From: Rhodamnia argentea
Lineage: Eukaryota; Streptophyta; Magnoliopsida; Myrtales; Myrtaceae
DNA: 64,000 bases
NCBI RefSeq assembly: GCF_020921035.1
Contig: NC_063158.1
Coordinates: 25,158,178-25,222,177, forward strand
Direction of reading: 5' to 3'
Of this stretch, positions 51,947-63,015 are shown piece by piece. The notes below the pieces were generated by a model that ran no database searches, was not told the origin of the DNA, and was given only the letters and a program-made list of their open reading frames with translations. The number at the start of each line of letters is the position of its first letter. Positions within the stretch are counted from its first letter, which is position 1. Made by a program: the position numbers and the translations under genes.

Positions 51947-52604
51947 TCTGATCTTAAGTCGTATAGCTGAATGAAGTTGTTTTACTTATGTTAGAACTTT
52001 GTTATGTGGGGTATATAGTTTATGCATCACCATTTTCTGACCTGGACTTCCCTTTAAGTTCATGTGGGTGACAAAACATTCACATGAATGATAAATAAAA
52101 AGGATGTTCATACTTCATAGTACCTCATGCGCCTGCTGATACCTTCTCAGATTGCACTAAAAAACAAGAGTTGATTAGCTTAATTTCTGTGTTAATAGGC
52201 TTCTATGTGATGGCGAATCCTAACTTAAATCCTAACTTACCATTCTCTTCGCAACGTATCCGGTTCACCCATCAAAAACCAATATACTTCTACAAAAAGG
52301 GAAGATTTCGGCTTCGAACTCGGTTTTAAAATTAGATGCCAAACAATCGACGAAAACCCTAAAACTCGACCAATTCCCAGCGTATGATTTCTAGATTGAT
52401 GATCATAATCTCTAGGCTTAATGTATAGTCCTAGTCACGAGATGGTGAACAATGGAAAGTCTTCCTTTTTCTCTGGAAGCAGCTGGGTCTCCATCCATAC
52501 TTCAACTGTGTCCTGTATACCTAAGCACGGACAATGGGTGATCCATGGAGGAATGTGAATGGCTTTAAAGCCCATCTCAACCGTCACCTTCTCAGTTTCC
52601 TCTT
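51947..52604. other. Intergenic
   Basis: It contains the GARP 3' UTR and the promoter of the glycine-rich protein gene. No other gene is seen. Confidence 0.5.
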
Positions 52605-52610
52605 TATAAA
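52605..52610 (+). promoter_or_regulatory. TATA box of the glycine-rich protein gene
   Basis: TATAAA lies 78 bp before the ATG at 52688, in a pyrimidine-rich setting, as expected for a plant core promoter. Confidence 0.6.
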
Positions 52611-52687
52611 TTCCTCCACCGTGAGCACCTTGACATACAAAACAGAGAAAAAGGAGGAAAAGAATTCTCTGTTTGGTACAAAGAACA

Positions 52688-53068
52688 ATGACTCTTCTTG
52701 TTGCTAGGAACATTCTCTTGGTGGTCCTATTTGGTGCCCTCATATGCACCGCCAATGCCCGTACGAAGCTCGTGGGGAATGGCCAAGACAGTTCGTCGCT
52801 CAATGAAGAGAAAACGTTCTTCGGTTACGGTGGCATCGGCGGGGTAGGCATTGGAGGAGGCGGGGGCGGCTTTGGTGGTGGGGGTGGCGGCGGGAGCGAG
52901 CTCGGTGGAGGCGTGGGATATGGTTATGGAGCCGGAGCTGGAGGTGGGTTCGGATCTGGGGTCGGAGGCGGCGGTGGAGGAGGGTTCGGCGGTGGTGGCG
53001 GAGGTGGCAGTTTAGGAGGTGGATATGGTGGAGGGGCTGGAGGAGGAATTGGGGGTGGACTGCCTTGA
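52688..53068 (+). CDS. Secreted glycine-rich cell-wall protein
   Basis: A single-exon frame of 126 residues. The start MTLLVARNILLVVLFGALICTANA... is a signal peptide, probably cleaved near TANA/R. A short polar stretch (RTKLVGNGQDSSSLNEEKT) precedes a long Gly-rich domain made of GGGGGFGGG and GGYG-type units to the C-terminus. Class I glycine-rich proteins of this kind are structural wall proteins. There are no Cys-rich or RNA-binding motifs. The TATA box at 52605 and an AATAAA signal at 53128 support expression. Repeat proteins of this type vary in length and do not give reliable orthology. Confidence 0.85.
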   Translation: MTLLVARNILLVVLFGALICTANARTKLVGNGQDSSSLNEEKTFFGYGGIGGVGIGGGGGGFGGGGGGGSELGGGVGYGYGAGAGGGFGSGVGGGGGGGFGGGGGGGSLGGGYGGGAGGGIGGGLP

Positions 53069-53127
53069 AATTGCCTCACAAGTTCAATGGAAACTTAGAT
53101 ATCCATCAATTTGGCTTCTTCCTACTT

Positions 53128-53133
53128 AATAAA
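53128..53133 (+). terminator. Poly(A) signal of the glycine-rich protein gene
   Basis: A canonical AATAAA lies 60 bp after the stop codon. Confidence 0.5.
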
Positions 53134-54268
53134 GTCTGGGTTTTGCTCTAATTAAAAAGTTCACCTGGTGTAACAATTTATGCGTGCTTCTGTCGTTGAT
53201 CTTCCACAATCTCTATCATGTAATAGTTTGGCCAATAATAAGCATTGATCAAGCTTCTCAAATTCATTAAACATTTCTCTTTCAAACATCTTTTGTAGTT
53301 GTTTCATTGGGAGTGTCTCGGCTTCATTATTATAGAACATGCTTCTAAGGAGCTATTAATCCAAATTAAAGAAATGATTCATTGAACAAGGATGGTACAA
53401 ACTTTTATTATGAATAAACGAATTCTTATTTAGCTGATAACTATATGGATATTTCGTTCTAACAAAAAAGAAAAGGAAAAAGGAACTACGTGGATATTTC
53501 GTCAATTGGGTATTTTTATAGAACATCAAATCCAATGTTGTTTGGTTCATATATTTAGATGCACCATCTATGATCCAATTGAAAAGTATTTCATGTAAGC
53601 AACAATTGTAAACATGTAAACATTACTAAGTGGACAATGTTATGTCTGGTTTAAGCTGTTTGCCAAGTAAAAAAAAAAAAAATGTGCCTATGCCAAGCTA
53701 ATCCAGGATGTCCAAACTTTCAATCGGTCGATATGATCAAAAACTTTCTTTTTCCCAGATTTTTTCTGATTACCACCATGCATTGACCAATGTTGTTTTG
53801 AAAGTCCTATTCGATGGCCGGATCCATCTAGGTTATTAAGTGGTGTTTTCATACTATTTCTTCTTCGATCTGATCGAAAGGCTCCGTTTGTTTCGCAGAA
53901 AATAAATAACGTGTAAAAAAATTTCTAAAAAATAATAGTTTTTATCGCTTCCAAAACAAATGGAGGAAAAATATTTTCATCACCTATGAAAATGTTTAGA
54001 TATAAAATATTGTCGACAATAAATATATTTTTGATTGACTAATTATTTTAGACAATGCAAGCGATCAATTTTCATAAAATATTTTTCAAATCATTCATTT
54101 TTCGCGAAATAGACGGATACCAATTTGATTCAAACCTGATACACGATTTCGATAACAATTGTTACCATCTAATAAAGCTGAAGCAAAGGATCTCTAGGCA
54201 TTTAGACCAAAAAATAAAAAGGGATCTCTAGGCATGCCTAGCCAATCAACTAGCTTTTGCAAACCAAA
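53134..54268. other. Intergenic with a MITE relic
   Basis: About 53885-54115 has imperfect inverted ends (GGCTCCGTTTGTTTCGC and GCGAAATAGACGGATACC) and an AAATATTTTTCA interior shared with 8738-8945, so it is a non-coding DNA transposon relic. No gene is seen. Confidence 0.5.
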
Positions 54269-54439
54269 AGCCCATTGAGCCCATTAACTATTACTTAGTG
54301 GGCCAGCTTTGAAGCCCATGATGATATTTTCCAAGCCCAAAAATAACATGATATGGAAAAGAATTGCAAAATTAAAAATGAAACGTGCTTCTTCTTACGC
54401 GCCTTTACACAGTTGCGTAAGCAAAACCTAAAACCCTAG
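54269..54439 (+). promoter_or_regulatory. Site II cluster plus telo-box in the UTP6 promoter
   Basis: Five site II words (TGGGCC or AGCCCA) lie at 54269, 54278, 54299, 54313 and 54334. A telo-box AAACCCTAG follows at 54431-54439, 114 bp before the ATG. This pairing is the known signature of plant ribosomal-protein and ribosome-biogenesis promoters (TCP and Pur-alpha type factors), and it agrees with the encoded product. Confidence 0.75.
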
Positions 54440-54552
54440 ACACAACCACCGTCCACGCCCACGGTGCTCCCCTGCGCTCACTCGGACCGCGGGAAATCCT
54501 AATTTGACCTCAATCTCTCACCGGCACAGTCGGCTCTCGGCGAGCAGCGGAA

Positions 54553-57500
54553 ATGGCGGACGTGGTGCAGTACCGGCTCGAGCGCATGGTGGACGAGCTC
54601 GACGACCTCGAGCGGCGGGGCCTCTTCACGCGCCGCGAGATCGCGGAGGTCGTGAAGCAGCGCCGGAAGTTCGAGTACAGGCTCAAGAGGCCCAGCCCGC
54701 TCAAGGACGACTTCCTCGCCTACATCGAGTACGAGACCCAGCTGGACGCGCTCCGGAGGCTCAGGAAGAACACACTCGCGCGGGAGGCGAGGAAGAAGAT
54801 GAAGAAGTCGGTTTCCGATTTCGCCGGGGTTGCGAGGATCATTGAGATTTATAGGATGGCGGTGATGAGGTATAAGGGAGATATTGATTTGTGGTTTCGG
54901 TACTTGGAGTTCTGTAGGGTGAGAAAGAACGGTCGGATGAAGAAGGTACGGATTTTTGTTTGAAGGCTCGTCTTCAAATTGTCTGCATGGTTAACTATCT
55001 CACATATAACTTACCTCAATTTCAAGTTGAAAGTTAAGGGAAGGCGAGTAAGGTTCGAGCTTCAGTTTTGAAATTGTTAGTTTTGTTCAGGCGTTTGGCT
55101 TCTCAGAGACAAAGTACTTTATTGAATTCCTCGTAAGTTTTATGTTAGGGCTTGTTGATGAATGAGGAGAATGAAGAATGAATTTATTAGTTAAGGACAG
55201 TTATTCAGTAGATACAAATGTGGAGCAAGTGGAAATCTTTGGGCTGCGGGGCATGCACAGGTTGTTAATAATGCTTAATAGCTGAATCCTACACCTTGGA
55301 AGGTGTAATGAGAATTCGTCTTCTCACAAACTAAAAGAGAGAGAATTTGTGGGTACTTCTATATGGTGCAGTCTTTTGATTACACATTAGAGGACGAGTT
55401 GCCTTTGGGTCTTTAGTTCTTCACAGACGAATGGATGAAGAAGTGCTTTTCTTGTAATTATTTTTCTGTTCCCATTGGCTTGCTTGGTGGAAAATAATCC
55501 ATGCTGTAGAAGAGGAGATGACTTTGGGCATTGCGAATTTTGTAGACCTTGGATAATCTCCTATAGCAATTGTAGATGCTAGAAGCCTAGTTTTGGAAAA
55601 AGAAGATGCTTTTCAGTTGTAGAAAAACGTATTGTGTCTGCCTTTCATATCTAAAGCTAAAGGCGAGACAAAAACTAGTTTAAATGGAATACAGTGGGAA
55701 TTGGGATGTGGAAGTCGCTCAAATGTATCCATCATGGAGAAGAATCTTTCTTAGGAACTTTGAATGATTGGAAGTGCTTATAATCCCTTAGCTTACTCCT
55801 CAATCACGGGGAAGCTTATCACTACCCATGCTTCTAGTGCTTGTAAACATGCAACAACTCAGATGACTGTTCTTTTGATAGTGAAGATATGTGTTAAAAT
55901 GCTTTCCGTTATCTGGGTATCTATGGTAATAGCTTTCTGGGAGAGCCAGAGCTGCTGCTTATGGGCAGAAAAGGCTATAACGGTCTATTTGAAACAATAA
56001 GCCCATATATTCTGTTTTAAGTTTATTGTCTTCTCTAGTGTTTCAAAAAGATATTACTGTGCACTGTATGCTTTATTTGCTAGGCTGTGTGGACCCGAAG
56101 CATTTACATGATGTCTAGCTGTATCTGGTTGATTGATTTACTGCGTAAAGAAGTCCTTTATTCAGCCTCGGCTTCGCTGCAGGCCCTTGCTCAGGTGATA
56201 AGATTCCACCCAAAGGTTCCGGGAGTTTGGATTTATGCTGCGGCCTGGGAATTCGACCATAATCTAAATGTTGCAGCTGCTCGTGCACTTATGCAGAGCG
56301 GTTTAAGATTGTGTCCTACGTCAGAAGATCTATGGGTAGAATATCTGAGAATGGAGCTCACATACCTTAATAAGTTAAAGGCCCGAAGAATTGCTCTTGG
56401 AGAGGATAATGGGACTTTGATTCACAGTCGTGAAGATAATAATGAGAAACGGTGGAGAAATGAGAATCAAGATCTATATATGTCTCTTAATGAAGTTAGA
56501 GATATCGGTGATGGATCAGATGGTCAAAATGGGGAAGCTGAAAAGGAGGTAGATTTGTTTCAAAAGCAAGGGTTGGTTATTCTTCAAACTATTTACAGTG
56601 GTGCTGTAGAAATGCTTCCCTCAAGTATGAGTCTTAGAAAACGACTGTTTGAGATATTGGACTCAATAAACTTGTCAGATTCAGAAGAACTGCGAAAGAA
56701 GGTACTAGGTGACATGAAAAGAGATTTTTCCAGTGACCCTGAATATTGGGACTGGCTTGCAAAACATCAAATAACTGACTTTGAGAGTCTACAAGATATA
56801 GATGAGGAGAGATTGCATTCTGAGGTGCAAAAGGCAGTCAAGGTACGTTATTTGCGATATTGAGAATGTCCTGAATTAGCAAAATTCTTGTTGTGACTAT
56901 TTGACTGATTGCTTGAGATCCATGTGCACCTACAGATACTAAACAGGGGATGTGCGTGTGACTGCCTAAGCATTACCTTTGTTGTTTATGCAGATCTATG
57001 AAGAGGCGTTAGAGATTCTGCCTTCCCCTGAGCTGTTTAATATGTATGCAAAATTTTTTATGGATGTCATTGCGCTGAAAGAAGGAAATATTGAGAGATC
57101 TCAGTCATCTGGACATATGCATAGCTATATATCACAACTTCTACTGGTATATGAAAAGGCTGAAACAATGAGGTGCCTGGATGAAGATCTTGCTTGCAAA
57201 CACGTCTCATTGTACTTACAATTAGGAAGACTGAATGAAGCCCGTGATATGGCAGGAAAGCTTTGCAGCGGACAACTGTCTGATTCAATGCAGTTGTTGC
57301 TCTTAAGGGTCTCAGTAGAACTTAGATGTCTCGCAAAGAATTATGCATCCTTGGAAAAGGCTGATCTGGTTTCCATTTTTGATCTTCTGAGAAACGTTTT
57401 GACAAAAGCCTCTGTTTCAGAAACCGAGCAACTGTGGTTAGTGGTACGTCATAACTTCCGAAACATATTCATATTGGATGCTTCAAATTTCTGTTGCACT

Positions 57501-59308
57501 TGAGTAATACTTAGTTTTATCTGTTGACGCTGCTGGACCTCGTAAGTTTTAATGAATAAGTTGAAAGCTGTGAGCCCTGCGTATTTATCATATTTCATTG
57601 AAGTAGTATGGCAAAGCCGTGTTTCAATTAGATGATTGCTCACCTAATAGTATCACTAAACCTTAAAAAAAAAAAAAGGTTTGTCCTTCCACAGATGATA
57701 TTGCCTTTCAATATCTGTTCATGTTTCTCATTCTTTCTTAACCTCAGGTCTTTTTGGACAATTGACTGGTTCAGCACTTTTCTGTGGTTATAGAATTTCA
57801 GGAAATTGTGATGTCTTGGACTTTGCTTCCGCAAAAGTTGGGGCATGTCGTGAAGTGTGATGGTAGTTTAAGTTACTTATCTGAAGGTTCTTTTTCCAGT
57901 TGTGAACTGGCTGCTAGCAAGCCTGTGAATTTTTTCTCTAATACGTTAACACCATCAGATGCTTGTTCTCATTTATAATTCTTATCTTTTTTTCTGCAAT
58001 ATGTATATATTTGAAAGAGCTAATTGACGGTTTTGATGGTTTGGCCTAATTTCTTTGACTTTCTATGACAGGCTCTCAAGGTTTTCAGTAATCAAAACCA
58101 ATACTTCGACAAGCTTGTGGAGATCGCTTTTGTTGCTCTTGCTAAAAATGGTGCGAGAGAATCTGAATTTTCCCTCTCTTCAGTGATTGTTAATTTTGTT
58201 CTTCAGAAAGATGGGGTTGAACGTGCTAGAGAGATGTACAGACGGTATGTACGTATGTTATTGTTATGTTACTCTTATATATGTGCTCTTATAAAATAAA
58301 TCCACAACGCAGCCTGTGTAGCGTCGTGGTTTCAACCATCATTTAGAAGTCCCTAATTTTTTGGTGGATTGCAGATTTCTTGCTCTTCCTCACCCAGAGG
58401 CTGCATTATACAGGACTTGCATCGAGCTGGAGATGAACCTTGCTTTTGCAGGTTCTAAAGATTGTCTTTCTAGAGTTAGGAAGTTATATGAAGCTGCTCT
58501 CACAACTTATGACCAAAGTGTAGATTTGTGGAGAGCTTACTATTCTCTGGAGAACAAGGTGAAGTTTGCTTTGCCCTGGTTTTCTTGCATGCTATAAATC
58601 TTTGATCCAAAGTGCAATGTGACTGAGATCTTCAGTTAGCCACCCTTATCGTAGACATTTGGTGATTAAATTAATCTGTGAAGTCAAAATTAGTAGGCAT
58701 TCGAAAAGTACATTGAAATTAATCTGCGGCTAATTGAGAGTCATGTTTTCCTCCGACCCTAGTTTGAGGAAAGTACCACCAACCATACCTCTGATTGGTG
58801 GGTTATGAGCAGGGACATGATCCACATTTGATTTTGGTTAAGTCTGCATGTGGGTAATATCCGTAATTTGTAATCAACCAATCAGAGGTATTGTTGAAAG
58901 GAGTTTCCTCCAACCTGCATGTAATTAATTTATCAGACCAAGTAAGTTTTATGATTATCCTGTCCATACCGTCCTAGAAATGGTTAGATAGCATAGGTGC
59001 AATTTTCTCTCCTTAAACAATTCTGAATAGGTGGTTTACTACTTGGGCTTATGTCCTCCAGGTAAGTTCGTTTGTTCTATTCTCTTGGTGCCCAAGAGAA
59101 AGGAAAATATCTGACACCTTGTGGGTGGGGCGTCGTATGTAATGAAAGGACACTTTCATTTATCCTGGGTATGTTTAGACAGTCGTGTGCTTACAAGGAT
59201 ATCACTCTTTTGCAGATGGGAACAGCAGAATCTGCAACGGCTGTGTACTGGCGTGCCCGGAAGATACTGAAAGACGCTTCGACGATCACTAACCTTCTGT
59301 GTTTGTGA
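54553..59308 (+). CDS. UTP6: U3 snoRNA-associated protein 6 homologue (UTP6)
   Basis: A component of the nucleolar SSU processome needed for 18S pre-rRNA processing. Six exons are joined: 54553-54945, 56183-56842, 56994-57443, 58072-58244, 58375-58558, 59216-59308. All introns are GT-AG and phases agree, giving 650 residues. The N-terminus MADVVQYRLERMVDELDDLE and LFTRREIAEVVKQRRKFEYR is the UTP6 signature. HAT (half-a-TPR) repeats follow, for example DLWFRYLEFC, PGVWIYAAAWEFDHN, DLWVEYLRMEL and VDLWRAYYSLE. Length is normal. Intron 1 (1.2 kb) and intron 5 (0.66 kb) are long, and the latter carries a foldback MITE. The promoter has site II and telo-box elements. Confidence 0.94.
58762..58914. 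mobile_element. Small foldback MITE in UTP6 intron 5
   Basis: The arms ATACCTCTGATTGGTGGGTTA and (reverse complement of the right side) ATACCTCTGATTGGTTGATTA match at 19 of 21 positions. Weaker pairing extends outward through GAGGAAA-type words on both sides. The whole is about 150 bp and non-coding. A target duplication is not evident. Confidence 0.6.
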
Positions 59309-61623
59309 TTGTACTCTAAATTAATTATTACATCTATTATTTGATATAGTAGGTACAGCGTTTGTAAATGCAATTTTGACCCCAGTTCTAATGCAATTTT
59401 GTCGCTTGGCTAAAGGTACTTGCTTGTCTACAAAACTTTGCCTCTTTCACTTGTCTAGGGCACGGCACAGAGCAAAAAAGGAAAAAAAAATTGTTTTTGT
59501 ATGAGGTTTCCCTGGTTCACCCGTACGAGTTTAATTTTCACCATTGGCGCCGTGTGAGTCAACCTGATATTGCAGGAACTCAGCGCTCGGCACAAAGAAA
59601 TGAGCGTGAGTCTCTTACCTCTTCCTCAAGTCATGCCTTTGAAGTTGGGTCAAGATGACCGAACAGAGAACGATTCTGTAGTAGGATATAACCAAAGTTT
59701 AATACCTTTTTTGTGTCTATAATCATCTAGAAAATGCGGTAATTTGGGGTTTGCCAAGTGCTCTGTGCAATTTGGTTTTACCTAATCAAATTCTATTAGA
59801 GCACGAAAAATTGACAGATGAACTGCAACTATTATGACTTATTCAAATTTGAATTGGTCTCATGAGTCATTGAACCAGCAACGGATGATTAGCTCTTGGT
59901 TCTTCCGCTGCTATAATTTGTTCCTCGTTCTTGGTACAAGCAACCGAAGATATGTGCCGTTGACTTCCGTACTGTGCAACAACAGTCAAATATGCCCTTT
60001 GGTTCAAGTCACCGAATACGATAATGTTATTGCCGGTCATTTCATAATCCACGGCATTGTCAAAACTCGATTTTCAACATTTTTGAACAACTCTTGTCAG
60101 AACTCCTCAGTAAAAGCGCGTTCTGGTGCCTTGGGCGTAGGAATCGATGATCGGGGGTTCGATTCTTGTTCGGGGGAATTCATATTTAGACAGGGTGTCT
60201 AGGTAGCTGATTACTGTGCTGATTTGTCTTTAGATGGTTAATTATGGTCAAGCCCTAGGGTTATAACACAAACAAGAAACGTGTGACCACACATCATTAC
60301 GTATCTATCATATTTATCACTTCATTCTTTTTTTAACATGAGAAGTTACTATAATAATACTATTTACTCTGAAAAATCCCTTTTTTAAATTCAGAAAGGT
60401 TAATATCGCTATAAGCCTATGAATTTTCGTCCAATGTTACGTGAATTTCTAAAATCAATCTGTATAAAGAGAGTTCAGCAAAGGGAGGAGTATATTTGGA
60501 GTGACTGAGCAAAGACAAAATAAGTCTCTTTAGAATGAGTCTTACATGTATGAAAGGAATCGTATTTTTTCTTTTCGTAGTTTCAAGTGAACATTTAACG
60601 TGTCCGAATGCAGGTATGCACTTTAAACTTCTCCATCCAACATTAATTTAACCTAATTGGTGTTTATCTCCGCAAATTTTATCAACTCCAAGTAATATGG
60701 TTGATTAAAATAGTTAGGGATCTAATTGAATGAATTGAAAATTATTGTGTTGGCCAAAGTTCATGGACTCAGAATCTAAAAAATAAAAATAAACATGTCT
60801 AATGTAATCATACCATTTTTGTCAGATAAAGGCATAGCTGATTTTTCTTTAACTCAGTTAACATACATTTCTTGCATCTCGGAGGATATAAGTAGACATG
60901 CCAAACGAGTGGCTCGGGTCATAAATGGTTCTACTCAAATTGACTCATTAGCTCATTTATGATTTGTTTATTCATAATACAAATTTTTTGACCCATACCA
61001 GACCCCGACTCATATCCAACCATACTTGATCCGACCCATATGGCTAATATACTTCCATTTATCACAATCTAAGAAAACTTGTTTCTTATAATTTAAAAAA
61101 TATATTGCTAAAACACTTCCATGCAATACAAAAAAATTATACTGCTAAACCCATACGCGTCCCGACCCGATTCTCGACAGGAAAAAAGAAAAAAAAGAAA
61201 GAAATAAAAAGAAGAAAGAAAAACAAAATGGGTTAAGTCCACCTAATAGTGAAAGGCTAGATTTCTCTTATATGAGTTATCTTAAGTGGATTGTAAATGG
61301 GTTCATAATAGATTTATTTATAAATTACTCATTTTGGGCTTTTATTTTGTAGGCCCATTATACTTATTTACCAAGTTTGTTATGATTAATTTATAATTTA
61401 TTTAAATGCTCATGGGTTATTAAATGGTTTTGGACCGATTTTGATAGGTCAAGTGTAAGGTAACTGTAATAACAATGGAAGATCAAACTTAAATTTGTAT
61501 TTCAGGTCTTGTTACAACAATTGATAGTAATATGACACGAGATTAGCTGCTACAAATAACATGAAAAGTTCTCATGTATATGCCTGAGGGAAAAAACAAA
61601 ATCAAAGAATTTAAGAATGATAT
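59309..61623. other. Intergenic, no gene seen
   Basis: A 122-codon frame at 59834-60202 matches nothing and its region has no coding character. 60894 onward (TAGACATGCCAAACGAGTGG...) resembles the start of another hAT-type MITE, but I find no matching right end. Confidence 0.45.
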
Positions 61624-63015
61624 TCAGAAAAGCTTGCTCGCAAATTCATCCACATTGGTCCCATAATCTCTCGAGGAAGTGGATTTTCTTGCTAAATCTC
61701 TGAGCTGCGACAAGCTCCTTCCCAACTTGAGAGCCACCTTCAATCTGAACATCTCCCCATTTTCTCTTCTTTGCACCTCTCTCTCCACCAACGTGGATTC
61801 AATTGATTCCTCCAGAAGCCTGAAGAACCCTGCGCAGTTCCTGTACATCTCCACCACCATGCCCACCTGACAACCATGCTCGAAACTGTTGACCGCCCCA
61901 GCCATTGCGCCGCTGGCAACAGCCGCCAGCGCCGCCCACGGCCCGCCTGTGGGCCCCATGAGCACGGAGCTGAGGGCCGCAATCCCGGTTAGCAAAGGCC
62001 CCGAGATGGCCAAGGCCTTGTTGATGTTCAGTGCCAGATTCCCTAGCCTTATGTAGTCCTCGGAGTCTTTCCTTTTCAGCACTTGAAGAACAGCTCTCAT
62101 TTCGATTTCCAGCTCCTCACTCCACCCATTATTTATCTGTATTGCATTTTTCAGAAGATCATCTATCTTTTCTCTTTCCTCGCAGGAAGGATCCCTCTCT
62201 TTTGCTTGATTATCATCCTCATCACTTGAAATAGGCCACCAAATGGCTGGCTCGAATTTCCCGGGAAATTTGTTGAGCATCGATCCGAGCAAGGGAAGAG
62301 GGTAGGCTTTATCGAGAGCCAAGATCTTCTCCATTATTTCCTGCACGTCAGCCTCTGTCACTGAATCGCCAAGAACATCGAGCCTCGACTCGACCTCACT
62401 GTACAGTTGCTTGAACAATCTCACGGAGTTGCGCTGCTCTTCGGCTAGTTGCGAGGGCTGGATCTTGTTCACCACGAGCGACATCCCTGTCGCCGCAGAG
62501 AACAACAAGGCAGAACACAATTTCAAAGCCAAGAGCGCAGAACTCGAGGATGAAGTTGTTGGTCCTCCCAAGGCGGAGACGATCACGGAAAGCCCGGAGA
62601 TCGTCGTGGCGGTTAAGGTCATCATGTTGATGGAGCTGAGGAGGAGGTGGTTCCAGTTGTTCCGCTGCTCGCAAATGTTGTCGTGCATCTCTATCCTGTC
62701 GGATATGGACGCCAAGAGCGCATGAAGTTGAGCCCTTGCAAAAGAAGAATGACCGGCATACGCCGAGGCACTACTTTTGCATGGCCCATGCAGTGCTTCA
62801 TTACACACCATTTTGCAACCGGCCTGGTTTTCCTCAGCCGACATCGCATGGAGCGTTTCCAGTCGGTTGGCTGTTTCGATAGTGATTTTTGTTGGGTTCA
62901 GAATCGACGAACGTAGTTTTTGAGGCCTTGAGAACCGAATGGCGGCATCTATTCGCTTCTTCGACGAACGAGGATCAGAAGAAGGGAGTGAGAGAGTTGA
63001 AGATAGAGAAGCCAT
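61624..63015 (-). CDS. At4g22030-type 'probable F-box' protein, intronless
   Basis: A single 463-codon frame. The sequence resembles the plant family annotated as 'probable F-box protein At4g22030', but I see no canonical F-box, so the name is by homology only and the molecular role is unknown. The N-terminus (MASLSSTLSLPSSDPRSSKK) is Ser-rich and could be a plastid transit peptide. Residues about 125-205 (NNWNHLLLSSINMMTLTATT, LSVIVSALGG, LLFSAATGMSLVV) and about 350-390 (LLTGIAALSSVLMGPTGGPW, AALAAVASGAMAGAV) are hydrophobic and could be membrane segments. The rest is helical and charged, with EEQRNSVRLFKQLYSEVESR. The start is the first ATG after an in-frame stop. Lack of introns is usual for the family. 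Confidence 0.82.
   Translation of the reverse strand: MASLSSTLSLPSSDPRSSKKRIDAAIRFSRPQKLRSSILNPTKITIETANRLETLHAMSAEENQAGCKMVCNEALHGPCKSSASAYAGHSSFARAQLHALLASISDRIEMHDNICEQRNNWNHLLLSSINMMTLTATTISGLSVIVSALGGPTTSSSSSALLALKLCSALLFSAATGMSLVVNKIQPSQLAEEQRNSVRLFKQLYSEVESRLDVLGDSVTEADVQEIMEKILALDKAYPLPLLGSMLNKFPGKFEPAIWWPISSDEDDNQAKERDPSCEEREKIDDLLKNAIQINNGWSEELEIEMRAVLQVLKRKDSEDYIRLGNLALNINKALAISGPLLTGIAALSSVLMGPTGGPWAALAAVASGAMAGAVNSFEHGCQVGMVVEMYRNCAGFFRLLEESIESTLVEREVQRRENGEMFRLKVALKLGRSLSQLRDLARKSTSSRDYGTNVDEFASKLF

Noticed and set aside
60140-60180. GGGGGTTCGATTCTTG resembling a tRNA T-arm / B box
   Set aside because: No acceptor stem, D-arm or anticodon arm can be built around it; such words are common in plant repeats.
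59834-60202. 122-codon plus-strand frame downstream of UTP6
   Set aside because: Unrecognised sequence, no coding bias visible, and no promoter or splice support.
60894-61460. Possible third TAGACATG-type MITE
   Set aside because: The left end is convincing but no matching right end or 8-bp target duplication was found.
62396-62725. Frames on both strands within the At4g22030-like gene
   Set aside because: They are shadows of the 463-codon gene in other frames.
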